This document shows positions 22,373 to 33,346 of a DNA stretch of 64,000 bases, one piece after another. Source of the DNA: Amblyomma americanum (Eukaryota; Arthropoda; Arachnida; Ixodida; Ixodidae); contig NC_135505.1 in the NCBI RefSeq assembly GCF_052857255.1, positions 132,859,967-132,923,966 on the forward strand. Reading direction: 5' to 3'. How positions within the stretch are numbered: position 1 is the stretch's first letter; each line of letters starts with the position of its first letter. The position numbers were made by a program, and so were the translations under genes. A model generated the notes under the pieces. It ran no database searches and had not been told where the DNA came from. It was given only the letters and a program-made list of their open reading frames with translations.

Positions 22373-23650
22373 GTATCAATAGTTTGGACTCGTTTAGGTG
22401 TTGCAGTGCCATTAGATCTCGACTGAAGAAATCGTACCCACGCGAGTCCGAGCAGGAAGAAATTCTGTCCCGAGCATTTGAGTCTGGCCTGAGGAAAGAC
22501 AACTCCCAATAGATACTGTTCAATCTACTGCGGTAATATCGCTTAAGCCATGTAGCACGCCTTCTTAATGTCTATCAACGGTAAGGTCTGCAGTCCAATA
22601 CAGCTAAAGATTATGCTAGCGAGTTCTTGGCAAAGGAAGCCGTTCATCCTATCGCGTCGATTGGTTGTCATGAAATCGTTGCGAATCGCCTTGCATCTAT
22701 CTGCCATCCCTTCTAAAGCTACAATGGCAGGGTCAAGGCGGTTGACCACGACGCCATGACAATAAGCCGGCGCCATTGGCTGGAATGGTCTTCCTCCGCG
22801 CCGCATTAGCCAATGCGTTCGACAGCTCTAGGCGACTATCAAAATTTTCGTTTAAAAACAGCACAATACCAGTGAGCAGTATGTCAAAATCAAGGAAAAA
22901 GCTTACCGTTCATAACAGCCTTCTTTTTTTTTTGTTTCGACATAATTCTACACAACTTCACTGATTCGAAATTCCTGCAAAATTAAAAGTAAACACGACA
23001 GTCTTTACCATGCCGATACCACAAGATACGACAGTGAGCGCATAGTTCTGCCCAGTCTAAATGTAGAAAAAATTATAAAAATAAAACTAACGAATAAGCA
23101 GAACAAGCCGAATGGAAGGGTGGGGGGGAGGGGCAGGAGTGCTGTTTATAGGGAGGGGAATCCCCAAGAAAATCTTGAGCTCGTACGAGTCGACAAAAAG
23201 CCCAAGAAAGTGCGTATATAAACGGAATGCCTTGGCACGCATGCGTTCTTTCTGTTGCTTAGAGCCATTATATTCTTGGTCTAGCTGCGCCAGTAGTATT
23301 TGCACTAAGCACAGACGCCTACTCTGCGCTTGAGTGTAAGAGCAACTCAAGGCTTTGTACAGCCACATTGTTATTCCAAATGACACCTAAAAGTGCTCAG
23401 TGCGTTTGTTTTTCTCTTATGCTAACGTGCTTTGGTGAGCCTCTGTGCATTCCTCGAACACACGGGCTTGACGTCCTCTCTGTTCTCCGTTAGGTAGTTA
23501 CACGCAGTGACCGAACGCTCCGCGAGTTCTACCTTGTACGATTAATAACTGGACGCCCCACTCCCGTTCTAGCCAACACAGTGCTGTGCGCGTGTGTGAT
23601 TTAATTCCTCTAAAATGAACTAATCACGCGCACAACCCGGACACATTTCT
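22373..23650. other. No recognised feature
   Basis: About 1.3 kb without a supported gene or repeat. Confidence 0.3.
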
Positions 23651-23652
23651 TG

Positions 23653-23865
23653 TGTAAATAGTTTGTACATATTACTTCTCCCCCTATCCCTCTCTTCCTG
23701 TCCCCTCACCTCTTTCATTTCAATTCTCCATTCTGCCTGCTGTCCTTTATTTCCGCTGCCCCAGCTCAGGTGCTTCAGTATCGATGGCAGATGCCGGGGC
23801 TAGCAAAAATCTTTTCCTTCCTTTTTACTATTATTTTTAACAAAACCACTACCACCACCACGTGC
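23653..23865 (+). mobile_element. LINE 3' UTR copy (pair with 2888-3108)
   Basis: Near-identical to 2888-3108. This copy ends in AAAACCACTACCACCACCAC, suggesting an ACC-type short tandem tail. Confidence 0.55.
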
Positions 23866-23897
23866 TGAAGTAAGACCTACGCGATAGAAAAAGGAAG

Positions 23898-24216
23898 CCC
23901 CGCCGCGGGTGGCTCAGTGGGTTAGGGCCCTCGACTACTGATTCGGAGTTCCCGGGTTCGAACCCGACCGCAGCGGCTGCGTTTCTATGGGGGAAAAAAC
24001 GCTAAGGCGCCCGTGTGCTGAGCAATGTCAGTGCACGTTAAAGATCCCCAGGTGGTCGAAATTATTCCGGAGCCCTCCACTACGGCACCTCTCTCTTCCT
24101 TTCTTCTTTCACTCCCTCCTTTACCCTTCCCTTACTGCGCGGTTCAGGTGTCCAACGATATATGAGACGGATACTGCGCCGTTTCCTTTCCCCGAAAAAA
24201 CCAATTATTATTATTG
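23898..24216 (+). mobile_element. SINE family A, full length
   Basis: Head CCGCCGCGGGTGGCTCAGTG, B box GGGTTCGAACCC near 23955, conserved body, CCGAAAAAACCAATTATTAT end. Its tail runs straight into an oppositely oriented truncated copy, giving a tail-to-tail pair. Confidence 0.9.
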
Positions 24217-24326
24217 GGGAAAGGAAAAGGCGCACTATCTGTCTCATATATCGGGCGTACACCTGAACAGCGCCGTAAGGGAAGGGATAAAGGTGGGAGT
24301 GAAAGAAGAAAGGAAGAAACAGGTGC
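24217..24326 (-). mobile_element. SINE family A, 5'-truncated copy
   Basis: Starts GGGGAAAGGAAAAGGCGCAC and ends at AGAAACAGGTGC. Only the 3' third of the SINE is present, in inverted orientation to both neighbours. Confidence 0.8.
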
Positions 24327-24327
24327 G

Positions 24328-24633
24328 CCCGCCGCGGTGGCTCAGTAGTTAGCGCGTTCGGCTACTGATCCGGAGTTCCCCGGGTTTGAACCCGACCGCG
24401 CCGGCTGCGTTTTTATGGATGAAAAACGTCAAGGCGCCTGTGTGCTGCGCGATGCCAGTGCACGCCAAAGATTACCAGGTGGTCGAAACCATTCCGGAGC
24501 CCCTCCACCACTGCACCCCCTCTTCCCCCACTCCCTCCCCCATCCCCTCTCATACGGCGCGGCTCGGGTGTCCGCCGATACATGAGACAGGACACTGCGC
24601 CATTTCCCTTCCCAAAAACCAATTATTATTATT
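24328..24633 (+). mobile_element. SINE family A, dimer first monomer
   Basis: Full head and body of a subfamily with GCGATGCCAGTGCACGCCAA. Ends in an ATT tail fused directly to a second, headless monomer. Confidence 0.85.
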
Positions 24634-24862
24634 AAACACAAAGGCGGCCGTGTGCTTCCCGATGTCAGTCCACGTCAAAGATCCCCTGGTGGTCCAAATC
24701 ATTCCGGAGACCACCACTACGCCATCTCGCTCTTCCTTCCCCTCCTCTCCCAGTCTCTCCCCCATCCCCCTCCGCAACGGCGCGGTTCAGGTGTCCGCCG
24801 ATATATGCGACAGATACTGCGCCATTTCCTTTCCCCCAAAACCAATTATTATTATTTTTTTT
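24634..24862 (+). mobile_element. SINE family A, headless second monomer
   Basis: Begins AAACACAAAGGCGGCCGTGT, internal to the SINE, so the whole tRNA-like promoter is absent. It continues to CCCCAAAACCAATTATTATT. The same dimer arrangement occurs at 27110-27660. Confidence 0.8.
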
Positions 24863-25499
24863 CCTAAAACCATTCCCTTCGAAGACAAAAGTGTAGTCCC
24901 GTGCGTTCTATGAATTGCACTGGCTTCCGGGATCGGCCCGGGTTATAATAGCGCGCGCGCCGTCTTCTCTTTCTATCTAAGCACTCCTATCAACTTTCCA
25001 ACCTTCAGCACGAGGCAGCGACCGTGGCTTAGTCCGAGCCAGCAGGCAGGCCTGTGCATTTTCCTTTTCATTCTTCCTCTCAGCAGCAACAGCAAGTGCT
25101 GCTCAAAGTTACATTCACACGGGCGGAGGGCGGTACCTACTTAGCCGGATGACGGATCGACAACTCTCATTTTCTAAACTTGGGACACAACAGCACAAAA
25201 GAATGAAAACTAAGGCCTCTTCCTTGACGGTTTTAAGATGGCTTCAAGCTTCTTTTTGGCATCGTTACCATAAAGCACGCACTAGGTCTGTTCTGAACTG
25301 GACTGCGCTAGAGCTGATGCAAATAGAAGACGAAAGGCAATAGTGAATATCAGCTTCACCGGTAATGCTTGGAGATGATCAATACACAAAAGTAACGTTG
25401 TGAGCCAAAATTCTGGAGAGCGGAAAGCCAAATGCAACCTCGGAGAGTAGGAGAAGAACTGCACCCAATCACCGCGCGGGGCAGTACAGCTCAGATCTC

Positions 25500-25648
25500 A
25501 ACATCTCGGGGGACACCTGAAACCCGCGAAAGCACGTGTTTTGAGGAAAGGAAACGTTTTTGACGAAAGGAAAAGGCGTAGTAGCTCTCAGATCTCGACA
25601 TCTCGGTGGACACCTCAACCCCTCGAAAGCATGTGTTGTGTGGAATAT
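25500..25648. repeat. Local duplication around inserted SINE
   Basis: The segment CAGATCTCAACATCTCGG...ACACCTGAAACCCGCGAAAG recurs within 100 bases as CAGATCTCGACATCTCGG...CACCTCAACCCCTCGAAAGC. Copy B (28300-28350) has only one version. Confidence 0.55.
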
Positions 25649-25649
25649 A

Positions 25650-25951
25650 ACTGGCTTTTTGGGAAAGGAAATGGCGCAGTACCTGTCTCATATATCGTTG
25701 GACACCTGAACCACGCCGTAAGGGAAGGGATAACGGAGGGAGTGAAAGAAGAAAGGAAGAAGAGGTGCCGTAGTGGTGGGCTCCGGAATAATTTCGACCA
25801 CCTGGGGATCTTTAACGTGCACTGACATCGCACAGCACACGGGTGCCTTGGCGTTTTTCCTCCATAAAAACGCAGCCGCCGCGGTCGGGTCTGAACCCGG
25901 GAACTCCGGATCAGTAGCCGAGCGCCCTAACCACTGAGCCACCGCGGCGGG
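25650..25951 (-). mobile_element. SINE family A, full length, inserted only in duplication copy A
   Basis: From CTGGCTTTTTGGGAAAGG to CCACCGCGGCGGG. Absent from the matching position of copy B. Flanks TTGTGTGGAAT (25637-25647) and TTTTGTGGAAT (25956-25966) look like an 11-bp target-site duplication with one difference. Confidence 0.9.
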
Positions 25952-26890
25952 TTTGTTTTGTGGAATGGAAACGTTTTTGACGACAGCAAAGGGCGCAGGG
26001 AAGGTAAGGGCATAGTAGACCGCGAAATATTTTACATTTGGGTCCACATTTCGCTTGGGCCGAGAATACGATAACATGCGTCGATTCTAAGCACGCCTGT
26101 CATACATGCTATACACTCGCTGGGTGCTTTACACGTGACGTAACGAGACAAATGCACAAAGGTTTCTTTAGTGACAGCTTTCCTTGTGTTCTGAGTATGC
26201 ACATGCAAATCATGAGATTGGACGGCCCACTTGAATTCTTAAATCGGATAATCTAGGAGCAAGGATTACAGCAATTATATTTCGCTCGGTGCGTGGGATG
26301 TGTGAGTTCAAGCAGCCTTCGATTGCGAATGGAGCCAAGGAGGCTGTTCGTCACCACCCAATATGTACTTCCGGTGAACACGTAAAGTTGTACCGCTTCA
26401 AGAGGCAAAGACCTTGTAATGATTTAGCCTTCATTGGTACAAATACAAATTGTTGAGACATTTTCATTCCGTTTTGTCTGCTGCATCTAACCCTTAACAT
26501 TTATGGACACTTGATACTTTCCAAAATGATATAACACGCATCTCCATTGGGCTGTCGAGCGATTGAAAATCAATTTTGGGAGCAGGCGGAAACCTGCAGT
26601 GTGATTTAAATGCACGTTAATGAACCACGGGCGGTCAGAAATCATTCCACAACACTCCACTACGCCAACTGTTTCTCTCTATCCCTTTCACTCCCTCCTT
26701 CTGCTCTTCCCTCACGGCGCGGTGAATGTGTCATCCGAAATATCAGGCTGTTGCAAGTTTCTATTTTGATGAAAGCGAAAGAAAATGGGGCACTAACTGT
26801 CTCACCTCTCGGCGGACGCCTGAACCACTATGTCAGAGAGAGGAACGTTGTAGTGAAAGAGAGAGATAGGAGCTGTAATGAAGGGCTTAA

Positions 26891-27071
26891 TAATAATAAT
26901 TGGTTTTTGGTGGAAAGGAAATGGCGCAGTATCTGTCTCATATATCGTTGGACACCTGAACCGCGCCGTAAGGGAAGGGATAAAGGAGGGAGTGAAAGAA
27001 GAGAGGAACAAATAGGTCCGTAGTGGTGGCTCCGGAATAATTTCGACCACCTGGGGATCTTTAACGTGCAC
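26891..27071 (-). mobile_element. SINE family A, 5'-truncated, with 12-bp target-site duplication
   Basis: TGAAGGGCTTAA at 26879-26890 and 27072-27083 flanks a copy that runs from the (TAA)n tail to CTTTAACGTGCA and lacks the tRNA head. The empty site is preserved at about 29271-29282 in duplication copy B, which proves insertion after the duplication. Confidence 0.92.
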
Positions 27072-27109
27072 TGAAGGGCTTAAAATGATTTTTGGGGAAA
27101 AGAAATAGA

Positions 27110-27401
27110 CCCGCCGCGGTGGCTCAGTGGTTAGAGTGCTCAGCTACTGATCCGGAGTTCCCGGGTTCGAACCCAGCCGCGGCGGCTGCGCCCCTATGGA
27201 GGAAAAACGCCAAGGCGTCCGTGTGCTGCGCGATGCCAGTGCACGCCAAAGATCCCCAGGTGGTCGAAACCATTCCAGAGCCCTCCACCACGGCACCCCC
27301 CTCTTCCCCCACTCCCTCCCCATCCCCTCCCATACTTCGTGGCTCAGGTGTCCGCCGATACATGAGACAGACACTGCGCCATTTCCCTTCCCCAAAAACC
27401 A

Positions 27402-27432
<31 letters not shown>
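27110..27432 (+). mobile_element. SINE family A, dimer first monomer
   Basis: Head CCCGCCGCGGTGGCTCAGTG, GCGATGCCAGTGCACGCCAA subfamily, long (ATT)n tail to 27432. Confidence 0.85.
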
Positions 27433-27433
<1 letters not shown>

Positions 27434-27660
27434 ACACTAAGGCGGTCGTGTGCTTCCCGATGCCAGTCCACGTCAAAGATCCCCTGGTGGTCGAAATCAT
27501 TCCGCAGCCCACCACTACCCCCCCCCCCCCCATCTCAATCTTGCCCTCCTCTTCCAGTGCCTCCCCCATCCCCTCCGCAACGGCGCGGATTGGGTGTCAG
27601 CCGATATGCTAGAAAGATACTGCGCATTTCCTTTTTCCATAAACCAATTTTCTATTTTTT
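27433..27660 (+). mobile_element. SINE family A, headless second monomer
   Basis: Starts AACACTAAGGCGGTCGTGTG directly after the first monomer's tail, as at 24634. Contains a poly-C insertion near 27518-27531. Confidence 0.8.
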
Positions 27661-29306
27661 CCTAAAGGTATTACCTTGGTGTCAAAAGTGTAGTCTAATG
27701 CGTTATATGAATTGCACTGCCTCCGGGATCGGCCCAGGTTATAATAGCGGGCGCGCGTCTTCTCTTTCTATCTTAGCACTCCTATCAACTTTCCAACCTT
27801 CAGCACGAGGCAGCGACCGTGGCTCAGCCCGAGCCAGCGGGCAGGCCTGTGCACTGTCGTTTTCATCCTTTCTGCCAGCAGCAACAGCAAGTGCTGCTAG
27901 TGCTCGAAGTTACATTCACACGGGCGGAGGGCGGTACCTACTTAGCCGGATGACGGATCGACAACTCTCATTTTCTAAACAACTTGGGACACAACAGCAC
28001 AAAAGAATGAAAACTAAGGCCTCTTCCTTGACGGCGTTAAGATGGTTTCAAGCTTCTTTTTCGCATCGTTAGCCTAAAGCACGCACTAGGTCTGTTATGA
28101 ACTAGACTGTGTTGCAGCTGATGCATAAAGAAGACTAAAGACAATAGTGAATTTCAGCTTCATCGGTAATGAATGCTTGGAGATGGTCAATACACAAAAG
28201 TAACGTTGTGAGCCAAAATTCTGGTGAGCGGAAAGCCTAATGCAACCTCGGAGAGTAGGAGACGAACTGCACCCGATCAACGCGCGGGGCAGTACAGCTC
28301 AGATCTCAACATCTCGGGGTACACCTGAACCCCGCGAAAGCATGTGTTTTGTGGAATGGAAACGTTTTTGACGACAGTAAAGGGCGCAGGGAAGGTAAAG
28401 ACACAGTCGGCCGTGAAATATTTTACATTTGGGTCCACATTTCGCTTGGGCCGAGATTACGATAACATGCGTCGATTCTAAGCACACCTGTAATACATGC
28501 TATACACTCGCTGGGTGCTTTACACGTGACGTAACGAGACAAATGCACAAAGGTTTCTTTAGTGACAGCTTTCCTTGTGTTCTGAGTATGCACATGCAAA
28601 TCATGAGATTGGACGGCCCACTTGAATTCTTAAATCGGATAATCTAGGAGCAAGGATTACAGCAATTATATTTCGCTCGGTGCGTGGGATGTGTGAGTTC
28701 AAGCAGCCTTCGATTGCGAATGGAGCCAAGGAGGCTGTTCGTCACCACCCAATATGTACTTCCGGTGAACACGTAAAGTTGTACCGCTTCAAGAGGCAAA
28801 AACCTTGTAATCATTTAGCCTTCATTGGTACAAATACAAATTGCTGAGACATTTTCATTCCGTTTTGTCTGCTGCATATAACCCTTAATATTTTTGGACA
28901 CTTGATACTTTCCAAAATGATATAACACGCATCTCCATTGGGCTGTCGAGCGATTGAAAGTCAATTTTGGGAGCAGGCGGAAACCTGCAGTGTGATTTAA
29001 ATGCACGTTAATGAACCACGGGCGGTTCGAAATCATTCCACAACACTCCACTACGCCAACTGTTTCTCTATATCCTATTTCACTCCCTACATCTGTTCTT
29101 CCCTCACGGTGCGGTCGAAGTGTCATCCGAGATGTCAGGCTGTTGCAAGTTTCTATATTGATGAAAGTGAAAGAAAATGGGGCGCTAACTGTCTCACCTC
29201 TCGGCGGACGCCTGAACCACAATGTCAGAGAGAGGAACGTTGTAGTGAAAGAGAGATAGGAGCTGTAATGAAGGGCTTAAAATGATTTTTGGGGAAAAGA
29301 AATTGA

Positions 29307-29610
29307 CCCGCCGCGGTGGCTCAGTGGTTAGAGTGCTCAGCTACTGATCCGGAGTTCCCGGATTTGAACCCGACCGCAGTGGCTGCGTTTGTATGGACGA
29401 AAAACGCTAAGGCGCCCGCGTGCTGTGCGATGTCAATGCACGTTGAAGATCCTCAGGCGGTCGAAATTATTCCGAAGCCCTCCACTACCGCATCTCTTTC
29501 TATCTTTCACTCCCTCAATCATCCCTTCCCTTACGGTGCGGTTCATGTGTCCAACGATATGAGACAGATACTGCGCCATTCCCTGTCCGAAAAAGCCAAG
29601 TATTATTATT
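29307..29610 (+). mobile_element. SINE family A, full length
   Basis: Complete tRNA-like head, diverged B box (GGATTTGAACCC), body, and ATT tail interrupted by GTT. Marks the right edge of the tandem duplication. Confidence 0.88.
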
Positions 29611-29629
29611 ATTATTGTTATTTAAAAAA

Positions 29630-29690
29630 ATTGCGCAGCATCTGTCCAACATAACGGCGGACACCTGTACCGCGCCGTAAGACAATTAAC
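29630..29690 (-). mobile_element. SINE family A fragment
   Basis: TTGCGCAGCATCTGTCCAAC and GGCGGACACCTGTACCGCGC match the 3' part of the SINE on the minus strand. Confidence 0.5.
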
Positions 29691-29881
29691 GTGGATTAGC
29701 CGAGCTAATCCAGTAAATACAAAACGAAAGATGCCCGCGTTCACTGTGTTGTTTGGCGTTGGCGTTGACAATGTTCTAGACGGCGATGGCTTTGAGGAAA
29801 GGAAGCTTGCATAACTGGCTCCCTGGATATGCGAACGCCCCACTCGTGGTTTGATACATGTGGTGGTGTTGAGAGAGAAGG

Positions 29882-29899
29882 TGGGGGGGGGGGGGGGGG
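29882..29899. repeat. Poly-G tract
   Basis: Run of about 18 G after GAGAAGGT. Confidence 0.9.
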
Positions 29900-30204
29900 C
29901 TGAATGCATTAGCGCTGACAGCGTTGTGGCTGACATGCTGCACTGCAGCAATCTCTCCCGATCAACCTTTAACAGCATTCCACCTCCCACGGTGGCAGGG
30001 AGGGAGTGCTGCCTATCCTGTGTGCGGAAAGCAACCAAAGCAGGCTTTTGCTGTTGCGCACCAACGCCATGTACATGAAAAGTAGATTGAGGCCTCTACC
30101 GATCCAGGGAACCGGTTGTGCGCCTTTCCTTTCATGAAAATAAACGGGCTTTGCAAAGTTGTCAACGCTAATGAACTCTATGAACGACGTCAGCTCACTT
30201 GTTT

Positions 30205-30675
30205 TGTTTGGTTTTTGAGGAAAGGAAATGGCACAGTAACTGTCTCGCATAGCTCGGTGGACACCCGAACCGCACCATAAAGGAAGTGATAAAGGAGGGA
30301 GGGAGAGAAGAAAGAGAAAATTGAAAGTTTGATTTTGAGGAAAGGTGCGGCGCTTCGCAGTGGCGGAACACCTGTGACTCGGTGCTACAAGTGGCGCATG
30401 CGCAGTAGTGACTAGGGAGCAAGAGAGAGAGAGAAATATCCGCTGCGATGCGCGCATTGTGACGTCATGTGCCTCCTCGGAGCACCGCGATGGCGAAATC
30501 GCAAGTTCGCGTCCAGTAAAGCCTTCGCTTTAAAATGGGTAAAGCAGGCAGTGAAGGAAGAAAAGGGTGCCGTAGTGGAGGTCACTGGAACAATTTCGAC
30601 CACGTGGAGATCCCAATGTGCACCGACATCGCTCAGCACGTGGGCGCCTCAGCGTCTCGCCTCCATTGTTCAGCT
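30205..30675 (-). mobile_element. Old SINE family A copy split by another repeat
   Basis: The 3' third lies at 30205-30322 (GGAAATGGCACAGTAACTGT, CACCCGAACCGCACCATAAA) and the middle third at 30535-30670 (GTGCCGTAGTGGAGGTCACT, GCTCAGCACGTGGGCGCC). About 210 bases of different, GC-rich sequence sit between them, including GTGACGTCATGTGCCTCCTC. The intervening block is probably another dispersed repeat. Confidence 0.55.
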
Positions 30676-31260
30676 GAAGGAATTGTATGCCCTGAATAAA
30701 TTTGTAGTAGTGTGGCAACCACTCGTATTATTTTGTTCTTCATTACCTTGTGTCGAGTGTGTCGTTTCTTAGGTGTGTTTCATTGTGATGTAATAGGGAT
30801 GTGCCATGTGTCGCGTCAATTATGCTTTGTTGTTTAGGTGTGCCTTATTATGCCTTGCGTTGATTTGTGATTGTTTTCTTCGTGGTTTGTACGTAGTGAA
30901 GATACACAGAACATTGCTTCGCTGTAATAAATACCACGTTAAAGACTAAAGCGGTGATAGCCTAGTTCTCTCGCACAGCGGCCTGCGAAGCTGATCTATT
31001 CGCGCCGCCGCGGGTTGGACTCCCAGTCACGGATATTTACTTTTCAGCTCAGCATAGCGTTGCTGTTGGCAGGGGACGTCACAAGAAAGTTCAAGACGAG
31101 ATTCATGTTCTGTGTTGGAAAGCGCATAAGTGGTCTCGCACTAAAAAATTAGAGGACGCTTAAGCTTCGTCTTTAAGAGCAGGACGCGACAACGTGGTTG
31201 CAGCGTTGCCAAGGGATCCACGGAACGCCATCGTCCGTTCTGCGCAACGCCTTCCCCGGA
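30676..31260. other. No recognised gene
   Basis: T/G-rich at 30700-30900, with AATAAA-type signals but no coding frame. I see a weak tRNA-like word near 31000-31030 only. Confidence 0.3.
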
Positions 31261-31264
31261 CAAT

Positions 31265-31410
31265 TTAACGAATGGAAACATATCTTGGTGGACACCCGAA
31301 GCGCGCCGTAAGGCAAGGAAAATGAAATGAAAGCTGGTTTTAAGGGAAGGAAGACGCCTGTCTCACACATCTCTGTGGACACCCAAACCACGCCGTAAGT
31401 GAAGGAAAAG
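31265..31410 (-). mobile_element. Two SINE family A 3' fragments in tandem
   Basis: CTTGGTGGACACCCGAAGCG near 31284 and CTCTGTGGACACCCAAACCA near 31370 each match the same part of the SINE 3' region. Confidence 0.45.
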
Positions 31411-31469
31411 TATCCTTCTAAGACGACGCTGTATTCACTCGACGCGCTTTTGTTTATTCCAAACTCCCG

Positions 31470-31550
31470 AGCTGGCGTGACGGAGCGGTTAGCGTGCCCG
31501 TCACTCAAAACCGGAGGCCTTAGGTGATGCCGCAACTCCACCAATTTCCT
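31470..31550 (+). repeat. tRNA-like repeat fragment
   Basis: CGTGACGGAGCGGTTAGCGT looks like a tRNA D-arm/A-box region, but the following sequence does not complete a cloverleaf with an anticodon stem. Probably the head of a degraded SINE. Confidence 0.25.
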
Positions 31551-31675
31551 ACTCGGCTTTATTTATGAATGTTTCTAGGATTTTTCGCTCACGGCCGACG
31601 CCGACGACACAGGCTTTTCTGCGACACAGGGCCATTAACGCTGTCGCGTTAAAATTGCAAACGAGGACAGAATCG

Positions 31676-31735
31676 GTTCTTGGGAAAGGAAATGGCGCAG
31701 TATTTGTTCCTAATCTCGACTGACAGAAAACAGTC
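31676..31735 (-). mobile_element. SINE family A 3' fragment
   Basis: GGTTCTTGGGAAAGGAAATG and GCGCAGTATTTGTTCC mark the terminal ~50 bases of the SINE. Confidence 0.5.
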
Positions 31736-31753
31736 AGCAAGTAAAATACTGCT

Positions 31754-31773
31754 ATACATACATACATACATAC

Positions 31774-31804
<31 letters not shown>

Positions 31805-32117
31805 CATACATACATACATACATACATACATACATACATACATACATACATACATACATACATACATGCATACATACATACATACATACATACATACATA
31901 CATACATACATACATACATACATACATACATACATACATACATACATACATACATACATACATACATACATACATACATACATACATACATACATACATA
32001 CATACATACATACATACATACATACATACATACATACATACATACATACATACATACATACATACATACATACATACATACATACATACATACATACATA
32101 CATTACATACATACATA
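31754..32117 (-). repeat. (ACAT)n microsatellite at a LINE 3' end
   Basis: About 360 bp of nearly pure ACAT/TGTA tetranucleotide with three interruptions (near 31772, 31866 and 32103). On the minus strand it follows the LINE 3' UTR after CAAATAAATATGTATG, so it is the expanded 3' tail of that element. Cys-Met-Tyr-Val and His-Thr-Tyr-Ile frames through it are artefacts. Confidence 0.95.
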
Positions 32118-33346
32118 TTTATTTGTCACAATTACAAGTTGAAATAAGTGTGCCCGCGGAAGCGCAAGTGCGCTTGTGGGCGGGACACGGCAATCAAACG
32201 AAGTACAGGCTCAGTATTGACGAAAAAACATAGTTTCCTGTATGTAGAAACAAAACAAATACTACACAACAAAGCTTATTGCAATAAGACACATAATATT
32301 CCTAAATACAAAAAAAGAACTATATCACTAATGCACACTGCCTAATTACGACACTTATTTACACAGGTTCAAAAACAACTTAAGCAACCTAGATTCACAT
32401 GCGATGGCAAACTCAAGTATTTAGAGCATTCTTTTAATGCAAGCTTACAGGGCTTTTGAAATACTAAGCCAAGACTTTATTCTACATTTTACCTCTTCAA
32501 GGGATTGTAATGATAGCATTTCAGTTGGAAGCTGGTTAAAATGAAATGGGATGCAGAACATTCGCACCTTTTCCCGTAGTTAGTATATACCTTGAAAAGT
32601 TTGAATGGATTTATTTTTCTTAATACCTTGAGCTTGTTTTCAGGGTGTTTAAATTTATTTGAGAAATAGTCTCTGGTAATTACTACATGCGTGAATAGAT
32701 CTTCAATGCAGAACATATCAGCAACGAGCATCCGTTTGGTGCTTTCAAGGGCCTCCATTGACGTGCCATACAAAACGTTAGCGGGAATTCTGCTCAGTAT
32801 TCTATCGATTTGACTTATTCTTGACGATGCACACGAACCATAAATAGTGACGCCATACCTTAAAACGGACTCCCCTAGGGCCTTAAACACCAGTTGATGC
32901 AGCCTGACAGAAGTATTGAACTTTATCCTGTACAGATGCATAGAAATTACACGGAGACGTTTGATGAGATGCTCAACATGGGCTATCCAGGTCATTGTGG
33001 CGTTAAAATGAATGCCCAGATATTTGACTGTTTCAGAGAAGGGTAAAAGAACACACTGGCAACTAAAGCAAACATTACCATGCAGAATAACAGATTCATT
33101 TAATATAACTTTTTTATGTGGATTTCTGAAACAGACCAAAGTTGTTTTTTGCTTATTTATGTAAATCTCATTACCTGAAAACCAGTCGCACACTTGTTTA
33201 ACATCCGACTGTAGCAGCTCTGCAGCCCTATTGTATGACTCGTGCGAAACAAGCAACGCTGTGTCATCGGCGTATTGGTAGAGTAATGAATTCAGACCTA
33301 GATGTGCTAAATCATTGACATAAATATAAATATAGACAGCAGGCAG
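32118..33346 (-). mobile_element. 5'-truncated CR1/L2-like LINE
   Basis: Minus-strand LINE copy with the C-terminal half of reverse transcriptase (33346-32489), a ~370-bp 3' UTR and a TGTA-repeat tail. A short-repeat tail in place of poly(A), together with the protein pattern, fits the CR1/L2/Jockey grouping. Truncated just upstream of the catalytic YADD box. Confidence 0.75.
32489..33346 (-). pseudogene. LINE reverse transcriptase, C-terminal part
   Basis: Reading leftwards from about 33346, the frame gives VYIYIYVNDLAHLG, then the catalytic YADD (codons within 33263-33280). It then runs 255 residues from 33256 to the stop. It includes KYLGIHFNATMTWIAHV (the conserved KxLGI...W..HV block), a thumb-like region with LRYGVTIYGSC, and a C-terminal tail ending CYHYNPLKR. 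An in-frame TAA lies immediately upstream, and the N-terminal palm, endonuclease and any ORF1 are missing, so it cannot be functional alone. The frame is otherwise uninterrupted, which suggests a fairly young insertion. Confidence 0.8.

Larger units (their letters stand above)
24328..27109 (+). repeat. Tandem segmental duplication, copy A
   Basis: About 2.8 kb, collinear with 27110-29306. Both begin with a family-A SINE and headless monomer. They continue through a shared unique block (GTAGTC...GCGTT, GCACGAGGCAGCGACCGTGG, GGGCGGAGGGCGGTACCTAC, TTAGCCGGATGACGGATCGA), the shared 26030-26600 block, and an old SINE-like fragment. Each stops where the next SINE head begins. Copy A is longer because of a SINE insertion plus local duplication (about 25540-25965) and a truncated SINE at 26891-27071. 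Confidence 0.85.
27110..29306 (+). repeat. Tandem segmental duplication, copy B
   Basis: About 2.2 kb matching copy A block for block, without the two later SINE insertions. The third family-A SINE at 29307 sits at the position equivalent to 27110, preceded by the same AAAATGATTTTTGGGGAAAA flank, so the unit is SINE-to-SINE. Confidence 0.85.

Noticed and set aside
31649..32147. Met-Tyr-Val-Cys and Tyr-Ile-His-Thr repeat proteins; also a CRISPR-like look
   Set aside because: A pure tetranucleotide tract with no spacers; it is a LINE tail microsatellite.
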